Below the pieces are notes generated by a model. The model searched no databases, had not been told where the DNA came from, and saw only the letters and a list, made by a program, of their open reading frames with translations. From Deltaproteobacteria bacterium (GTDB lineage Bacteria > Desulfobacterota > Desulfobulbia > Desulfobulbales > SURF-16), in NCBI GenBank assembly GCA_029939635.1, contig JAOZSN010000004.1:1-37496 (forward strand): a stretch of 37,496 bases of DNA, read 5' to 3'. Each line of letters starts with the position of its first letter. Within the stretch, counting starts at the first letter, position 1. Of the stretch, positions 36,315 through 37,496 are shown piece by piece. The translations under genes and the position numbers were made by a program.

Positions 36315-37496
36315 TCATGACCATTCCAGCCTAAAGCTGTTATCCAACACATTCACCTTGGCCAATGTGGCCTGCACCGTCTCCCCAGGCTCCACTCGTG
36401 GCCCTTGACCAACGGGCAGGTCACCTTCCAACAAAATATCAAGGAGTACCACCTGAATCCGCCGTGGCTGAATCTCTAAAATGAGCACATCCACCGTACC
36501 ACCTACCCCCACCTGCTGTTGCAGATATTTGAGCAACCAGTAACGATGACGCTGAAAACGCACCCGATTAGCCCGACCCAAGTTACGGAGAATATCACTT
36601 ATAAAACCATTACATTCCTTCACGGTAAAGCGATCCTGCCGACTCAACATACGGCCTAACTGATGCTGCATAACAAGGTCAAGAAAACGACGAATAGGCG
36701 AGGTAAGGGTGGTATATTCTGCCACCCCCACTCCACTATGCGGCTTGGCCTCGGAAAGCAACTGCCCCCGGGAGAGAAAACGGCGCTGACGAAAATTAAG
36801 AAAAATATCGCGTTCATAGCCCTGAAACATTCGCTTACGCGGTGGTTCCTGACTGCGAAACAGCCCTGGCTCCATACGAGAAGAGACATAGTAAGCCCCC
36901 AGTCTATTGGCCAAAACCATAAATTCTGCCACCAAGGTACGGGACAGGGTATCAGAGGGCAGCACATCCACCGTCACCTGCCCCTCATTAACAGCAATAT
37001 TCACATCGGGCAGGGGCAATAATACGGCCCCATCTGCCACCCGTTTCATCAACAACTTTTGACTGAGCATGGCGAGAAGAGCAATTTCCTCATCATCCTC
37101 CATGGCAAGGGTCTCTTCGTAGGTGAGCCTTCTCTTCACCTGCACCACACTGCGCACCACAGAGAAATCCACCACCTCACCCTCGGCAGTTAACTCCACC
37201 AAGGTGGAAAAAGCAGGCCGTTCCTCACCCTCAATAAGACTACAGCAACCCTCTGAAAGCACATGGGGCAGCATGGAAATCTGCTGATCAGCCATATAGA
37301 TAGAAGTGGCACGCTGCCGGGCCGTATCAAAGAGCACATCGCCGGGTTGAACATAATGACTGACATCGGCAATATGGATGCCAACCAGATAATTATCCCC
37401 CTTCTTCTCCACGTGCAGGGCATCATCAAAATCTCTGGTCGCAGCACCATCAATGGTCAAAAGAGGTAAATGACGCAGATCCTTGCGGCCTTCCAG
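36315..37496 (-). CDS. RNB-domain exoribonuclease (RNase R/RNase II family), partial, N-terminus beyond right edge
   Basis: LTIDGAATRDFDDALHVEKKGDNYLVGIHIADVSHYVQPGDVLFDTARQRATSIYMADQQISMLPHVLSEGCCSL; frame stays open upstream of the track's internal TTG (EGRKDLRHLPLLTIDGA). Confidence 0.9.
   Translation of the reverse strand: MEGRKDLRHLPLLTIDGAATRDFDDALHVEKKGDNYLVGIHIADVSHYVQPGDVLFDTARQRATSIYMADQQISMLPHVLSEGCCSLIEGEERPAFSTLVELTAEGEVVDFSVVRSVVQVKRRLTYEETLAMEDDEEIALLAMLSQKLLMKRVADGAVLLPLPDVNIAVNEGQVTVDVLPSDTLSRTLVAEFMVLANRLGAYYVSSRMEPGLFRSQEPPRKRMFQGYERDIFLNFRQRRFLSRGQLLSEAKPHSGVGVAEYTTLTSPIRRFLDLVMQHQLGRMLSRQDRFTVKECNGFISDILRNLGRANRVRFQRHRYWLLKYLQQQVGVGGTVDVLILEIQPRRIQVVLLDILLEGDLPVGQGPRVEPGETVQATLAKVNVLDNSFRLEWS

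Noticed and set aside
1-37496. tRNA, rRNA or integrated prophage/transposase genes
   Set aside because: No cloverleaf, rRNA segment, integrase or transposase coding sequence was recognised in the window.

Overview
This 37.5 kb window looks like chromosomal core plus accessory DNA from a Desulfobulbaceae-like deltaproteobacterium; the taxonomy is inferred from protein style only. Minus-strand block at the left: a large TPR protein running off the left edge (absent from the supplied ORF track), rpoH-type sigma factor, a YfiR-like protein overlapping a hybrid histidine kinase. Plus-strand block: waaA/kdtA, carA, carB (one frameshift), ftsH, folP, a class I adenylate cyclase, a probable UGA-decoded thioredoxin-fold selenoprotein, an orphan substrate-binding protein plus histidine kinase, a DHH phosphoesterase, and two tandem glgC-like genes. 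Next: a PII-like protein with a small membrane protein, an HD-GYP response regulator and a DciA-like protein (all minus), then ychF, DUF2721, DUF4438, pyrE, a 57-aa dual-CxxC protein, and an FadL-like porin / secreted caspase / DUF4384 cluster. The right end has a TIGR04219-like outer-membrane protein and an RNB-domain exoribonuclease cut by the edge. Main hunting results: (1) a selenoprotein with a UPRC motif and a SECIS-like hairpin; (2) period-7 degenerate repeat arrays (AAYNNNN / NNNNRTT words, often as inverted pairs) in many intergenic gaps; (3) an exported, EF-hand-containing caspase operon; (4) a hairpin between the SD and start codon of the DHH gene, with a competing alternative fold; (5) a 1-nt carB frameshift; (6) a divergent glgC pair; (7) a REP-like doublet and other inverted repeats.
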